Assembly: GCF_000203815.1 (NCBI RefSeq)
Contig: NW_004457713.1
Span: 387,358 to 451,357 of the forward strand
Direction: 5' to 3'
DNA from: Cavenderia fasciculata
Lineage: Eukaryota > Evosea > Eumycetozoa > Acytosteliales > Cavenderiaceae
Length of the DNA stretch: 64,000 bases
Positions 11,615 to 21,163 of the stretch are shown one piece after another. The notes under the pieces were generated by a model that saw only the letters and a program-made list of their open reading frames with translations, made no database searches and had not been told where the DNA came from. A program made the position numbers and the translations under genes. The first letter of the stretch is position 1. The number at the start of each line of letters is the position of its first letter.

Positions 11615-12215
11615 CTAACTCTTTAGAGTTTAAACTATAGATCTATCAAAAGCTAGTATGCATGATTAATTATGATTGTAGGTTATATGTAATCTGTATT
11701 TGTATTCATTATTCAAAATTATAATATGAGAGAGTATATTATTTAAATATTATTATTTGTTTGTTGTTACTGAGTATGAATGAACGTATGCCTTTATTAG
11801 TGAGCGCTATCAATGAAAAAGAAATAAAAAATTTCTTCGTGAAGTTCAGCAAGATAGAAAAAAAGAAAATAAATGAACTTCGAAAATTTATTTATTTTTT
11901 GATTTTCTTTTCTTTTCTTTTCCAGAACCATCATGATGGTAATGATCTTCATCAAATAAAATAAAAACCAAATAGGTTGTTGTTGTCGACGTGTTACTTG
12001 GTCAATAAAAAATTTATCTTTTGAAAGAGAATAAATATTTTTGGTATTATTGTTTGACCCTACGCCAATTACTATTTGTTGAAAAATGAAAATGAATGAA
12101 AGTCTTTTTTTTCTTTTTTTTCTTTTTATTCTTTTTGGTAGGTGGTTTGCTTCCAAAAAGAATTTTATTTATTTATTATTTTTTTCTTGAAGAATAGCAA
12201 TTATTTTATTTTATT

Positions 12216-14144
12216 TTATAGTAATACAAATATTATAGCAAAAATGAATGTAATACTGCAGTAGTTATAGTACAAGGAGTAAGAAGAAACGGACGGTCCA
12301 TAGATCAGAGAGAATGATGAACTTGGGTTTGGTACATCACTCGATGATTCAGATGATGGTGCATGTGAGGTACCAGTAGTAGTGCCACCTGATGATGTTT
12401 CAATCTTTGTTTGACACAATGTACCTTTGCGATCAGGATTACAAGTACAACCAAGAGTATCATTACCACAGACACCATGACCTGAACAGAGTGGTCCTGT
12501 AGAATTTACAGCACATAATGTAAAGTTAAATGTTGCACGGTATTCAATTTGATTGAAATTATCATTATTTGCCAAAACTACAATATATTGAACAGTACCT
12601 GTTGAATTGGATGTACATGTCTTGTCAGCTGTCTGGTAACAAATATCATTAGGTGCTTGGTTAGTATCATTGGTAAGTGATACTGTATAGCTGAATGGTT
12701 CATTTGGATTACCGTAAGCATGATCCCATCCCAATACAATCTGACCTTTATCATTTACCACACCTGTTATATTTAGTATCTCTGGTGCTATATATATAGT
12801 ATATATCAAATAATAAAAAAATATAAATATTAATATTATTATTCTTTTTAAAAATATTGTTTAAATTATTTTAGATATTACATACCTTTCCAAGTATTAA
12901 AAGTAACTGATCTGTCATCTTTGGAATCTGGCAATGAAGATGCTTTTAATAGAATGGTATGTTGAGAGATTAATGATTCATTGGTGAGATCAATATTACA
13001 CTGTTCACTAGAATCATCTTCACAATAGACTGTACCATTGACATAGACTGAGTATAATGGTGTCTCTGTACCTCCAGTGGAAGTATATTCAATGGTAAAC
13101 CCGGTATTATCAGTTTGGTATCCTGAAATATACGATATATCCAATGGTGGACTAGTTGTAAAGTTGAGAAAGGTTGTATTGGAAATTAGATTAACACCAT
13201 TAATACCGTATACCTTTAGTGTATGTAATGAATTGGGTGTAAGATTTGTCAAATTACATTTACCAGTAACTGGTAATTGGATACAAGCTATAATGACATT
13301 GTCATTGACATAATAGGTTACTTTAGTTTGAGCATCATTTCCTGCAACATTACTCAATGAAACAATTGCACTGTTTGATCCTAAATCATTAATATTTATA
13401 TCATAGGTTAAATCTAAAAAATAGAAAAAAGAAAATTAATATATAATTTAAAACGTACGATAATATAAATTATATACCTGGATAAATATCAAACGTAAAA
13501 GAATTTGATAGTTGACTTCCATCACCAGAATAGATAGTGGTAAAAATGGGGTGACTGCCAACACCAACAAGAGTGTCAATGATGAAATTACTCGCGTGCA
13601 TACTTGATGCAACTAGATCATTATTAATTGAAACGTCGATAACATTTAATGCAGGGTTACCTTTAAAAAATTAATAATAATATTAATATTAATATTAATA
13701 ATAATATTCATATCCCAATCGTTGTATGTACGTATGTATGTACTTACCACCTGAAACTGCCCATAAAACTTTGATCGATTTAGAGGTAACTTGTCTGACT
13801 TGAATAAATGGCGTATCAAGTGTTGGATAGGTGGTGATGACAGTTTTACCTTCCGTAACATTTACTCGTACTTGACCACAGAAAAAGAAGAAATCATATT
13901 CTGCCCTCGTGTTGGCCGTGAGTCCTGTGCATTTGACAGTGTTGGCCCCCACTACCACGCAAGGGAATTCGGTAGTTAGGTTAAGCTTGGGAACTGAACT
14001 AGTCGGAGCTGAACACACTGCCTCATAGGTGATGTTAACAGTTGTCACTCCAGCTACTATACTGGTAACTGTGATTGACTGTGACTGTGACAATGAAACA
14101 AATAGAGTAAATAATAATAATAATACTATTCTTGTTTTTATCAT
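12216..14144 (-). CDS. secreted EGF-like surface protein, 559 aa, four exons
   Basis: Exons 13748-14144, 13478-13660, 12886-13413 and 12216-12787 join by GT-AG introns in matching phase 1 to give 559 residues. The start MIKTRIVLLLLFTLFVSLSQ is a clear signal peptide. Residues 25-460 contain many N-x-S/T sites and beta-rich segments that resemble fibronectin-III/IPT-type modules (for example SIKVLWAVSGG, ILNITGVVNDKGQIVLGWDH). An EGF-like module lies at about 461-494 (CSGHGVCGNDTLGCTC...C). An S/T/P-rich stalk (495-530) leads to a hydrophobic C-terminus (ITFIFAIIFVLL), which suggests a GPI anchor or a membrane tail. Dictyostelids have many such cell-surface adhesion or recognition proteins; the ligand is unknown. 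It interrupts the ankyrin-like array. Confidence 0.85.
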
Positions 14145-14237
14145 CGTGTTGTTATATATATCTGTTTAGTTAACAATAAACAACAACATTTGATCGAAGT
14201 GTTGAGGAGGAAGGGGTCCCTTCGAAAAGAAAAAAAA

Positions 14238-14304
14238 TATCTTTGTCGCAAGTTCAAAGAAGACATGGGTTCCAACAACTCTGTGATAACTTGCGACAAA
14301 GATA
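14238..14304. repeat. perfect 17-bp inverted repeat, 33-nt loop
   Basis: Arms 14238-14254 (TATCTTTGTCGCAAGTT) and 14288-14304 are exact reverse complements. It sits between the start of the EGF gene and the 3' end of copy E, about 100 bp past the copy E stop. It could fold as a hairpin RNA at the copy E transcript end, or be a template-switch duplication. Confidence 0.85.
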
Positions 14305-14404
14305 CTTCAATTGTGCTTCTCTCTGATCCCCAAAAAACATCTTTTAAATGTTGTTGTTTATTTATACCAAAAATGAAACATACATATATTTTTATATTCT
14401 AAAC

Positions 14405-17097
14405 TTATCTTTTCTTATTGTCTAATAATAACTCCTTTAAAAATGGAATATCATCAGATTGTTGATCGGTGTTGTTGTTGTTGTTGTTATTGTTGGTATC
14501 CTCGTCAACAATATAACCATGATGAACAAGATAATTGACAATTGAAAGATTATTTTTAGATATTGATTTTCCCAATTCTTCAAATAGATTTATAGATGCC
14601 AAGTCAAAATAATCTAGATCCAAAATCATTTTGAAACAAGACAAGCTTCCATTTGATAAGCATCGTTTAGCAGTTGATCGAGTCAAAGCACCCACATTTG
14701 ATTCCAAAAATTCATATTCGTAACGACTCTTATTTTGACTCTTTTCTTCTTGATGTTCCAAATCTAAAAAGTATTTCAATATCATTGGACTATCGATGGC
14801 AATAGCTTTAGAGATACTTTTAGCAAATATTTCCAATGATGTTCCGTATTGGGTGTTGTACAAGTGTTTAATAAATGCTAGTTGATTATGAATGATGGCT
14901 GTACTGATGAACATTTGTATAAACTCTCTCAAAGGTGTACACTTGGTCATTAATTTATCAAATGTTTTAATGTCACCTCTTGATGCTAATTCATTCCAAG
15001 TGGTCAAACCGAAATCTAATTGTTTCCCATTATCTCGATAATAACGTTTGATTAATTGGTAAAGTGCTTTGTATTGTCGGTTGAATGATTGGGAGAGGAT
15101 GTTGACAAGAGTTGAAGAAGATGGTTTATATTTTGTTTGTTGGTAGAGCAGCCATTCGACAATATGAATTTGGTTGTTTTCCGTGGAAATCTTTAGTTGT
15201 TGTTGATAGGTTGATTTTATATTTTCGTGGATGTCCGCATTGTAATACTGTTTCATAAGTTGGAAACTCTCTTGACCAAAATGATCGTCGTAATAGTATG
15301 AAATGGCATACCCGTTAAGCTTGATCAATACATCAAGAGAGGTTGCATTGAGACCGGTGCTATCTTTGATATCACACATTAGTGGTAATATTCTCTGTGG
15401 TAATATTATCTCTGATGGACCGGGTAAAGCTAGTACAGCACTTGCAAGATAAAAATGACCATTTCTTTTGATATAGTCTAGTACTTGATCTCGATGGAGC
15501 AATTGAGGATAGTGTTTATGTAGAAACAAGATAACCTTGTCATCACTCTCACGACAATGGCCCACCATTGTATCTCTAAATGGTTTGATATTGTTATCGT
15601 GTAGATACTGCATGATTGCCAATGTTTGATTGCTATCTTGATGTTTTGGATAAAATTTGCTATTCACATCGACCAAACGCAATGAATGTGCCAACTTTAC
15701 ATATTCCAATGTACCATAGTTCATTATGAATGCCCATCCATGTTTTTCACATACCATTTGGACAAACTCTACCTTTTGTTCTTCTTTGACTCGTACTTTA
15801 AGAATGTGAGGTGCATCCAACTCTTTGTTTCCACTGATGGTTTCAACTTTATGATAGAAAAACATATTATATATAAACATATACCACCGAGACTGTTTTG
15901 TTGATAGTTGGGTAAGACTATCGAAATAGATTGCATTACTCTGGTCTGAGCTTTCCTTTTTCTTTTCCACACAATCCATTTCCTCTTCAATCACCATTGT
16001 TGTTGTTGACTCGTCGCAGATTTCAAAATCGATCGATATTAGTTCCAAGACTTGTTTGATAAAGTCAATGTGGTGATCAGTGTCGATGTCTTTAGGTAAA
16101 CCAGTACAAAGTAAGCTTGAATAAACATATTCAACAACGGAAAGATCTGATTCATAGTGACATTGAGCATATTTAATCGTATCTATATCTCTTGTTGGAA
16201 TGAGTAGTTTGTGAAAATAATGGCGAAAGACCTTGTCCATTGTGAAACCATACTGTTTGTTTTTGTTGACAATATCGACAAATAGTCTAGCAAGTTTGAT
16301 TAAATCTGATTGGTTGTGTTTACATAGACCATCATTTAAAGTGAATGGTTCGGTCACTTTAAGTTTGTAATTGATCTTTTCCAATAGATATAATGCCATA
16401 TCTGGATGCATTCCTTGAATTGCAAGTGTAATACATTCATTCATGTCATATGATATTTTAATTGGGACTGTATTATTAACCAATATTTTAAACATCTCTA
16501 TGTTGCCTTTACTTGCTGCCATTTTGAAACAATCTTCATAATTAAACCATTCAGGTTTCTTTTCAAACAGATATTTAAATAACTCCAAGTGTTGTTCATC
16601 TTGACCATTAAATGAACATATATATTCGGTTGCTTTATAATTCCATTTTAAATGATCATCAAATAAATAATCTTTTTTAATTGTAAATGAATTTAAAGAT
16701 GATGAAGAGGATGAAGTATTATTATTGATTATTTGTAAAATCAATTCTCTCTCTTCTCTTTCAATTCTTTCTTTTAATAGATTGATATGACCGTAACAAA
16801 GATACCAACCAATCTTGTTTGGTAGTTGATTAATCTTGTAATATATGTCAGCATTATTCTTTCTCGATACCAATATAATCTTTCTAAACAATACCAAGTT
16901 ACATAATACATTTTTAATGAATCTATCATGTTGTTCTTTATTTGTTTGATTACACTTTTCATCGTCACATCCTTTTATCTATTTAATAAATAAATGTTAG
17001 CAAAGAGTAAACAAAGATGATATGATCATTTAGTTGTCTTGTTTCATCTTACACTTTTGAAAGGGATGATATAAGGGATGTTTTGAATGATCCTCAT
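14405..17097 (-). CDS. ankyrin-like family copy E, intact, 872 aa
   Basis: Exon 1 is 17053-17097 (MRIIQNIPYIIPFKS), donor GTAAGATG; the intron 16979-17052 ends TTAAATAG; exon 2 is 14405-16978 (IKGCDDEKCNQTNKEQHDR...). Joined in phase 0, this gives 872 residues without interruption. It has the same landmarks as copy D: LLKERIEREEREL, MAASKGNIEMFKIL, LSTKQSRW, FKMILDLDYFD, SIVNYLVHHGYIVDED and a terminal PFLKELLLDNKKR. It has only a modest acidic linker instead of the long poly-E run of copy D, and a poly-N tract near the C-terminus. Function unknown; the pattern suggests a helical protein-binding scaffold. Confidence 0.85.
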
Positions 17098-17317
17098 TTT
17101 AATTGTAGTAGCCCTTGTTTGTTTGAATACACTCATCAAACTATCTCAAATAACCTTTATAACAAAAACCACATGATGCAGTCCGCAGAGTCTCTTTGTA
17201 AAAAATTAATTTTATAAATGAATATTTATTTTCTTTGGGGGTTTTGAAAATTTTTGGTCTTCTTTATTTTTAATTATTCTTTTACCAATCGATAGATCTT
17301 CTTTTCTTTATCTATCA

Positions 17318-17830
17318 AATGGTTGATAAAAAAATTTGCGAGAGGTTCACCCTGCTAAAAAGTACTTTCCGTAAAGTCGCCTTTAGCCATGGGCTAACAT
17401 GAGGTCTAGAAAGCATTGTTTGGAAAAACAAATGATATAAACAGAAAGAGCACAAAAAGTTGTATCTATTGGTGATATTGGATCGTCGTTTCAAAGATTA
17501 TTCAAATAAAAAAAATGCTATTCTTCAAAGACTATCTCATAGTACTATTGTGCGGGCCAACCATATAAAACTATGTGCTACATGGATCGATACCTTTTGG
17601 ATCACGATTAATCAAATAAAAAGACAAGCACCAACACAAGAGGTGTAGGTGCCTTGAATCTTCAACATTATATGCACTGGTGTCGGCAGTGTTCAATGCA
17701 TGCCACATCCAGCAACGCTAGACAAGATGGTTAGTATATTTGGAATGGATCAATAATCAAATAATTCAGAAGTGGTCAATCTCAAAACAATTGTGAATGC
17801 TCAAGAGTATTGGTAGCTTAATCTCATATA
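17318..17830 (+). other. unidentified broken coding-like region
   Basis: In the long gap after copy E, several short frames look coding. One starts at an ATG near 17320 (MVDKKICERFTLLKSTFRKV, ending at AFSHGLT). Another at 17445-17648 includes LYLLVILDRRFKDYSNKKNA and LCATWIDTFWITINQIKR. A third at about 17650-17705 reads LNLQHYMHWCRQCSMHATSS. They lie in different frames and could not be joined by credible introns. Probably remains of a gene or transposon exon; no family recognised. Confidence 0.3.
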
Positions 17831-18470
17831 TCGATATCATGGTTATTTATTTGGTACATACTAGTATTATTGTAATTGGCTCTTTTAAAACCCATCAAGG
17901 CTAGTGGTCACATGACAATTTCGCATTCGTTCTATCAAAACCATCCATTCTAAAAGATAATAAATAAGTAATAATTAGTAAACAGTATTTATGACAGTAA
18001 TTTTACAAGATACATATCTTTACAGTTTTTAAAAATGGACCAACTCGTCTCTAATCAATTGATTCTATATTTAAAGTATAATATATATGGCATGAATATG
18101 ATTAGTTGAGGGTTTGATAGTTGTATTGTGATGAATTTACTTAACTTTGTATTCTAATTCAGGTGGGTAGAGTTGATGACCAAACAACCACCTTTGTTGC
18201 TATAATACAAGACTACCAGCTATAGTATGAACCGATTTGTTGACTAGTCTCATTAAACAGATATCTGATAGATTGGAATTGTTAGTTTAGTTTTGAAATT
18301 AATTTATGTTATGAATACATAACTTTAATAGATCGGCGGTTGATTAAGAAGAAGATCAATCGGTTCTAAAAATAGTAAGGATGACCTATGTTAAAAATAT
18401 GTATTAGTAATTGAGTGGTGGTTGTAGTATATATACTACTACTATGTTGAAGTCTACATGATACTTAAAC
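17831..18470. other. AT-rich intergenic stretch, no gene seen
   Basis: Nothing coding-like beyond a short GGTGG/CCACC stem near 18160-18200. Mostly AT-rich sequence with scattered stops in all frames. Confidence 0.5.
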
Positions 18471-18474
18471 TTTA

Positions 18475-18799
18475 TCATTTATGGATAGGTACCATATATG
18501 GATGGATGTATTGTTTGATTAAATATTGAACTATAAAGCTGTAAGGGATAAATAAAAAGAGGAAAAGAAATATGAGTAGAATCAATAGAGCTACCATTAC
18601 TCTTGTCTCAATCACAATGTTTCTCATTCTAAAAAAAAACACCAACAATATATAGATAATAAAATATTAGTATCCAGACCCAAGCCTGGAGCTGCAAGCA
18701 AATGCCCATTGTGAACCAAATGACAAGTTGAACTCCGTTGGCTATACCGTAGAGTAGTCCTTTTGAGTCAAATGAACAATGTACTTGCAGCTCCCAATT
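18475..18799 (-). CDS. putative small membrane protein or exon pair
   Basis: Two adjacent minus-strand frames look real. The downstream one (18475-18627, 50 codons, start MRNIVIETRVMVALL) has one strong membrane helix of about 19 residues (VALLILLIFLFLFLFIPYS) and a short tail ending VPIHK. The upstream one opens right after a good acceptor (TTTCAG at 18800) and runs 56 codons to 18629. It reads WELQVHCSFDSKGLLYGIAN, then a hydrophobic stretch WVWILIFYYLYIVGVFF. The first may be an exon feeding the second, but the only possible donor is weak (GTCTGG). Sequence at 18870-18960 (NSFWLVGGCSSVFQM) may belong to an earlier exon. Function unknown. Confidence 0.35.
18688..18794. repeat. interrupted inverted repeat, 11 + 6 bp
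   Basis: GGAGCTGCAAG (18688-18698) pairs exactly with 18784-18794. After a short internal loop, CATTGT (18707-18712) pairs with 18776-18781. The whole 107-nt block is richer in G+C than its surroundings and overlaps the putative membrane-protein frame. Confidence 0.65.
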
Positions 18800-19099
18800 C
18801 TGAAATGATTTAAAATAGGGGAAAATTGTATATATATAGAGGGGGGGGGAAAGAGGGATAGAGGGTAGAATTCATAAGTTTCCCACGCCGAAGCATGACC
18901 ATTTGGAAGACACTAGAACATCCTCCCACCAACCAAAAGGAGTTGTAGTGTCTTTTTAAATAATAATAATAATATAACCACAAGTGTAATCTATAATTAT
19001 AAAAAAGAGGTTTATTTCTATTGTCTTTAAACAATAGAATAATGGTTAGTGATGTATAATATTTCATAGTAGTGTATAGTCTTACTTTAATTTATATTA

Positions 19100-19766
19100 T
19101 ATATTTATAAAAGATTTTGGTTCTTTGTCAAAGGATCCTTGAATAAAGACAGAGTGATTGTTGGTCTACGTCATGTCCTCTAAAGGCGTCATTCCCATTG
19201 TTGATTGACTGATTGATGATTGTTTAAAATATCTTGATGAATCTAATCGATCGATGGTTATTGTTGTTGGTGTCATGATGAAAATTCTCCCTCCAAAATT
19301 AATTACTTCTCTTCATGACATGATAGTGCTGTGCTGTACTGTGTTCTCGCGCAGTACAAGACAAGTAGTAAATATAAATACATCTAGATTTATGAATTCA
19401 TAACCCATCCTAAAGTTGAATTCATTCATTCATTCATTCGAGACAGACATCCATCAAATGACGATGATGATTGAGATTTAATTTAACTTGTTACCCTATA
19501 CTACTTGTGTTGATGATCAATATTCACATCATCATCATCAACATGATCATCATCATGACTTTTATATCTCTAAGTATTGTATTGTAATTGTATTGTTCTT
19601 ATTCTTATGACTCTGTGATGATCATGATGTTTGTTGGCGTTTGTGAATGCTCCATTTGCAAATTTGAACCCAAAATCTCTTAGTTGCTTACTAGTATGAA
19701 AAGGTGACACTGATGATAATATTCTTTTGAAGAAAGGAATTAGTATACATCAACAACTACTACTAG
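19100..19766. other. intergenic, simple sequence
   Basis: ATC/ATG-type trinucleotide runs (19520-19560) and a CATT repeat (about 19420-19440). No gene seen. Confidence 0.5.
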
Positions 19767-19797
19767 TTAATTTCTTATATGCAACTTATTGTGTAGA

Positions 19798-20031
19798 ATT
19801 ATTATAATAATTCTTTTTTCCATCTTTTGCTTCCTTGTGCATCTTTCTAATGATGTTGATACAACTAAAATCTCTTGGTGACATAAAAACTGTACCATCT
19901 TCGTTGATCTTTTCTCCTTTGGGGTCGAGAGTTGTCTTGATACCTCTTCCATGTTTAGACATGCTCAAACTTCTTAGAACCTCTGCTTGTAGTACTTCGT
20001 CGCCATTTGTATGTCTTCTCAACAGGAACAA
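19798..20031 (-). CDS. small hypothetical protein or terminal exon
   Basis: The downstream part from an ATG at 19962 reads MSKHGRGIKTTLDPKGEKIN and continues through GTVFMSPRDFSCINIIRKMH, ending in a lysine/asparagine tail. This is balanced, coding-like sequence of 58 residues. The open frame extends upstream to about 20031 (HTNGDEVLQAEVLRSLSMSK), but that upstream part crosses an arm of the 29-bp inverted repeat, so the true 5' end is unclear. A downstream start at the MSKHGRG methionine is the safest reading. No family recognised. Confidence 0.45.
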
Positions 20032-20061
20032 CCAGAGGTTCTAAGAAGTTTGAGCATGTCT
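19957..20061. repeat. perfect 29-bp inverted repeat, 47-nt loop
   Basis: Arms 19957-19985 and 20033-20061 are exact reverse complements (29 of 29). One arm begins AGACATGCTCAAACTTC. Read outward, each arm encodes the same peptide, EVLRSLSMS: on the minus strand within the small gene at 19798-20031, and on the plus strand after MSSQQEQP (20011-20064). It also overlaps the 3' end of the small secreted protein gene at 20041-20289. Confidence 0.95.
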
Positions 20062-20289
20062 TAATGAGAATGTTGGTTTAAAACGGTCGCCAATTAATCG
20101 TTGGTAGACTGTTGGAGGTGTCGTTGTTGTTGTTGTTGCTGCTGCTGGTGATGCAGAGATTGTTGTTATTGGTACTAATGCTACTGATACTGATGATGCT
20201 GCTGATGCAGTGATAGTTTGGGCTGCTGTACTCATGATTAATATGCTTAAAATAAAGATAAAAATATATCTATAATATTGATAATTCAT
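20041..20289 (-). CDS. small secreted Ala/Thr-rich protein, 82 aa
   Basis: ATG start MNYQYYRYIFIFILSILIMS forms a signal peptide, probably cleaved near STAAQ. A Ser/Ala/Val/Thr/Pro-rich segment (VALVPITTISASPAA, a run of T and P) follows, then VYQRLIGDRFKPTFSLRHAQTS. The last eight or so residues and the stop codon are encoded by the right arm of the 29-bp inverted repeat, so the original C-terminus may have been replaced. It could be a short secreted peptide or the front of a broken surface-protein gene. Confidence 0.5.
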   Translation of the reverse strand: MNYQYYRYIFIFILSILIMSTAAQTITASAASSVSVALVPITTISASPAAATTTTTTPPTVYQRLIGDRFKPTFSLRHAQTS

Positions 20290-20624
20290 TATAAAGATAT
20301 TATCAATTTAATTAAATAATTAATTGTTTGTTTCAATTGATTCTACACTTTTTTTTTTTTTTTTTTTAAATTTTTTTTTCTCATGAGATAGTGCGATCTT
20401 TATGCGTGCCATAGGTGACTGACCTGATACATTGCGAGGTTTGAACATTTGTTTCAAAACAACAACAGCAAATAGCCCCTCTCTCTCATTAATAAATGGA
20501 TCCTATCAAAAAGAAGAAACAACAATAGAATCATACCCTGATTTGGTATCATACACCCCCCCCTCTCCCTCCTCCTCTTCTCTTACATTTTAGATCTTGG
20601 TTCATATAATGAGCCTAATCCGCA

Positions 20625-20832
20625 CCCCCATCCCCCTCCTTATCCGCCTCACTCATATAGTGAATCAACACGCCCATAATCTGACGGGTTACATCAAAGA
20701 ATGATCGTGCTGTGGCTCACCTAGGCATCATATCCAACCATGACTACCACCCCCTATCCTCCTCCTTATCCCCCTCACTCATATGTTGAATCATAAATGA
20801 TCGTGCTGCTGTGGCTCACCTAGGCATCATGA
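20625..20832. repeat. imperfect tandem duplication of about 100 bp
   Basis: CCTTATCC(G/C)CCTCACTCATAT is followed by (G/T)TGAATCA, then TGATCGTGCTG and GTGGCTCACCTAGGCATCAT. The series appears at about 20638-20732 and again at about 20764-20830. It lies in a C-rich stretch (20540-20780) upstream of the Fanzor gene. No coding potential seen in 20290-21160. Confidence 0.75.
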
Positions 20833-20940
20833 ATGCCCCCATTAAACGGTGGTGATGACACAGTTCGGGTATTAAGAAACCACCATACGATTATGATATC
20901 ATTGGGACAACCCCATCTGTATATGTATCACCCCTCACTT

Positions 20941-20959
20941 TTTGTTGATAATCAACAAA
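20941..20959. repeat. 19-bp palindrome upstream of the Fanzor gene
   Basis: TTTGTTGAT-A-ATCAACAAA, 9-bp arms around one base, about 205 bp before the proposed start codon. A possible protein-binding site or chance. Confidence 0.45.
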
Positions 20960-21163
20960 GACAAGAAAACATTTGTTTAAAATAAAATATTATTCATCAA
21001 GCTCCAATGTTCTCTATTTAAAGTGTTCTTTTTCTCATCACATCATTATTCATTTTATCTATCTTTTCTTCAATTCATTATCTTTCTGCTATATTGTATT
21101 ACCTTTATATATTTTTTATATAGGAAGCTTCTAATTGAGGTTCACTATCGCACAGTGGTCATC

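Noticed and set aside
11797-12156. 119-codon Lys/Phe-rich minus-strand frame
   Set aside because: Composition follows A/T runs; no domain, and it ends in the low-complexity region past the EGF gene.
18537-18546. CCTTACAGC on the minus strand, like the 11-nt motif of dictyostelid class I RNAs
   Set aside because: Only 9 of 11 positions agree as I recall the motif, no closing terminal stem is seen, and it falls inside a membrane-helix coding frame.
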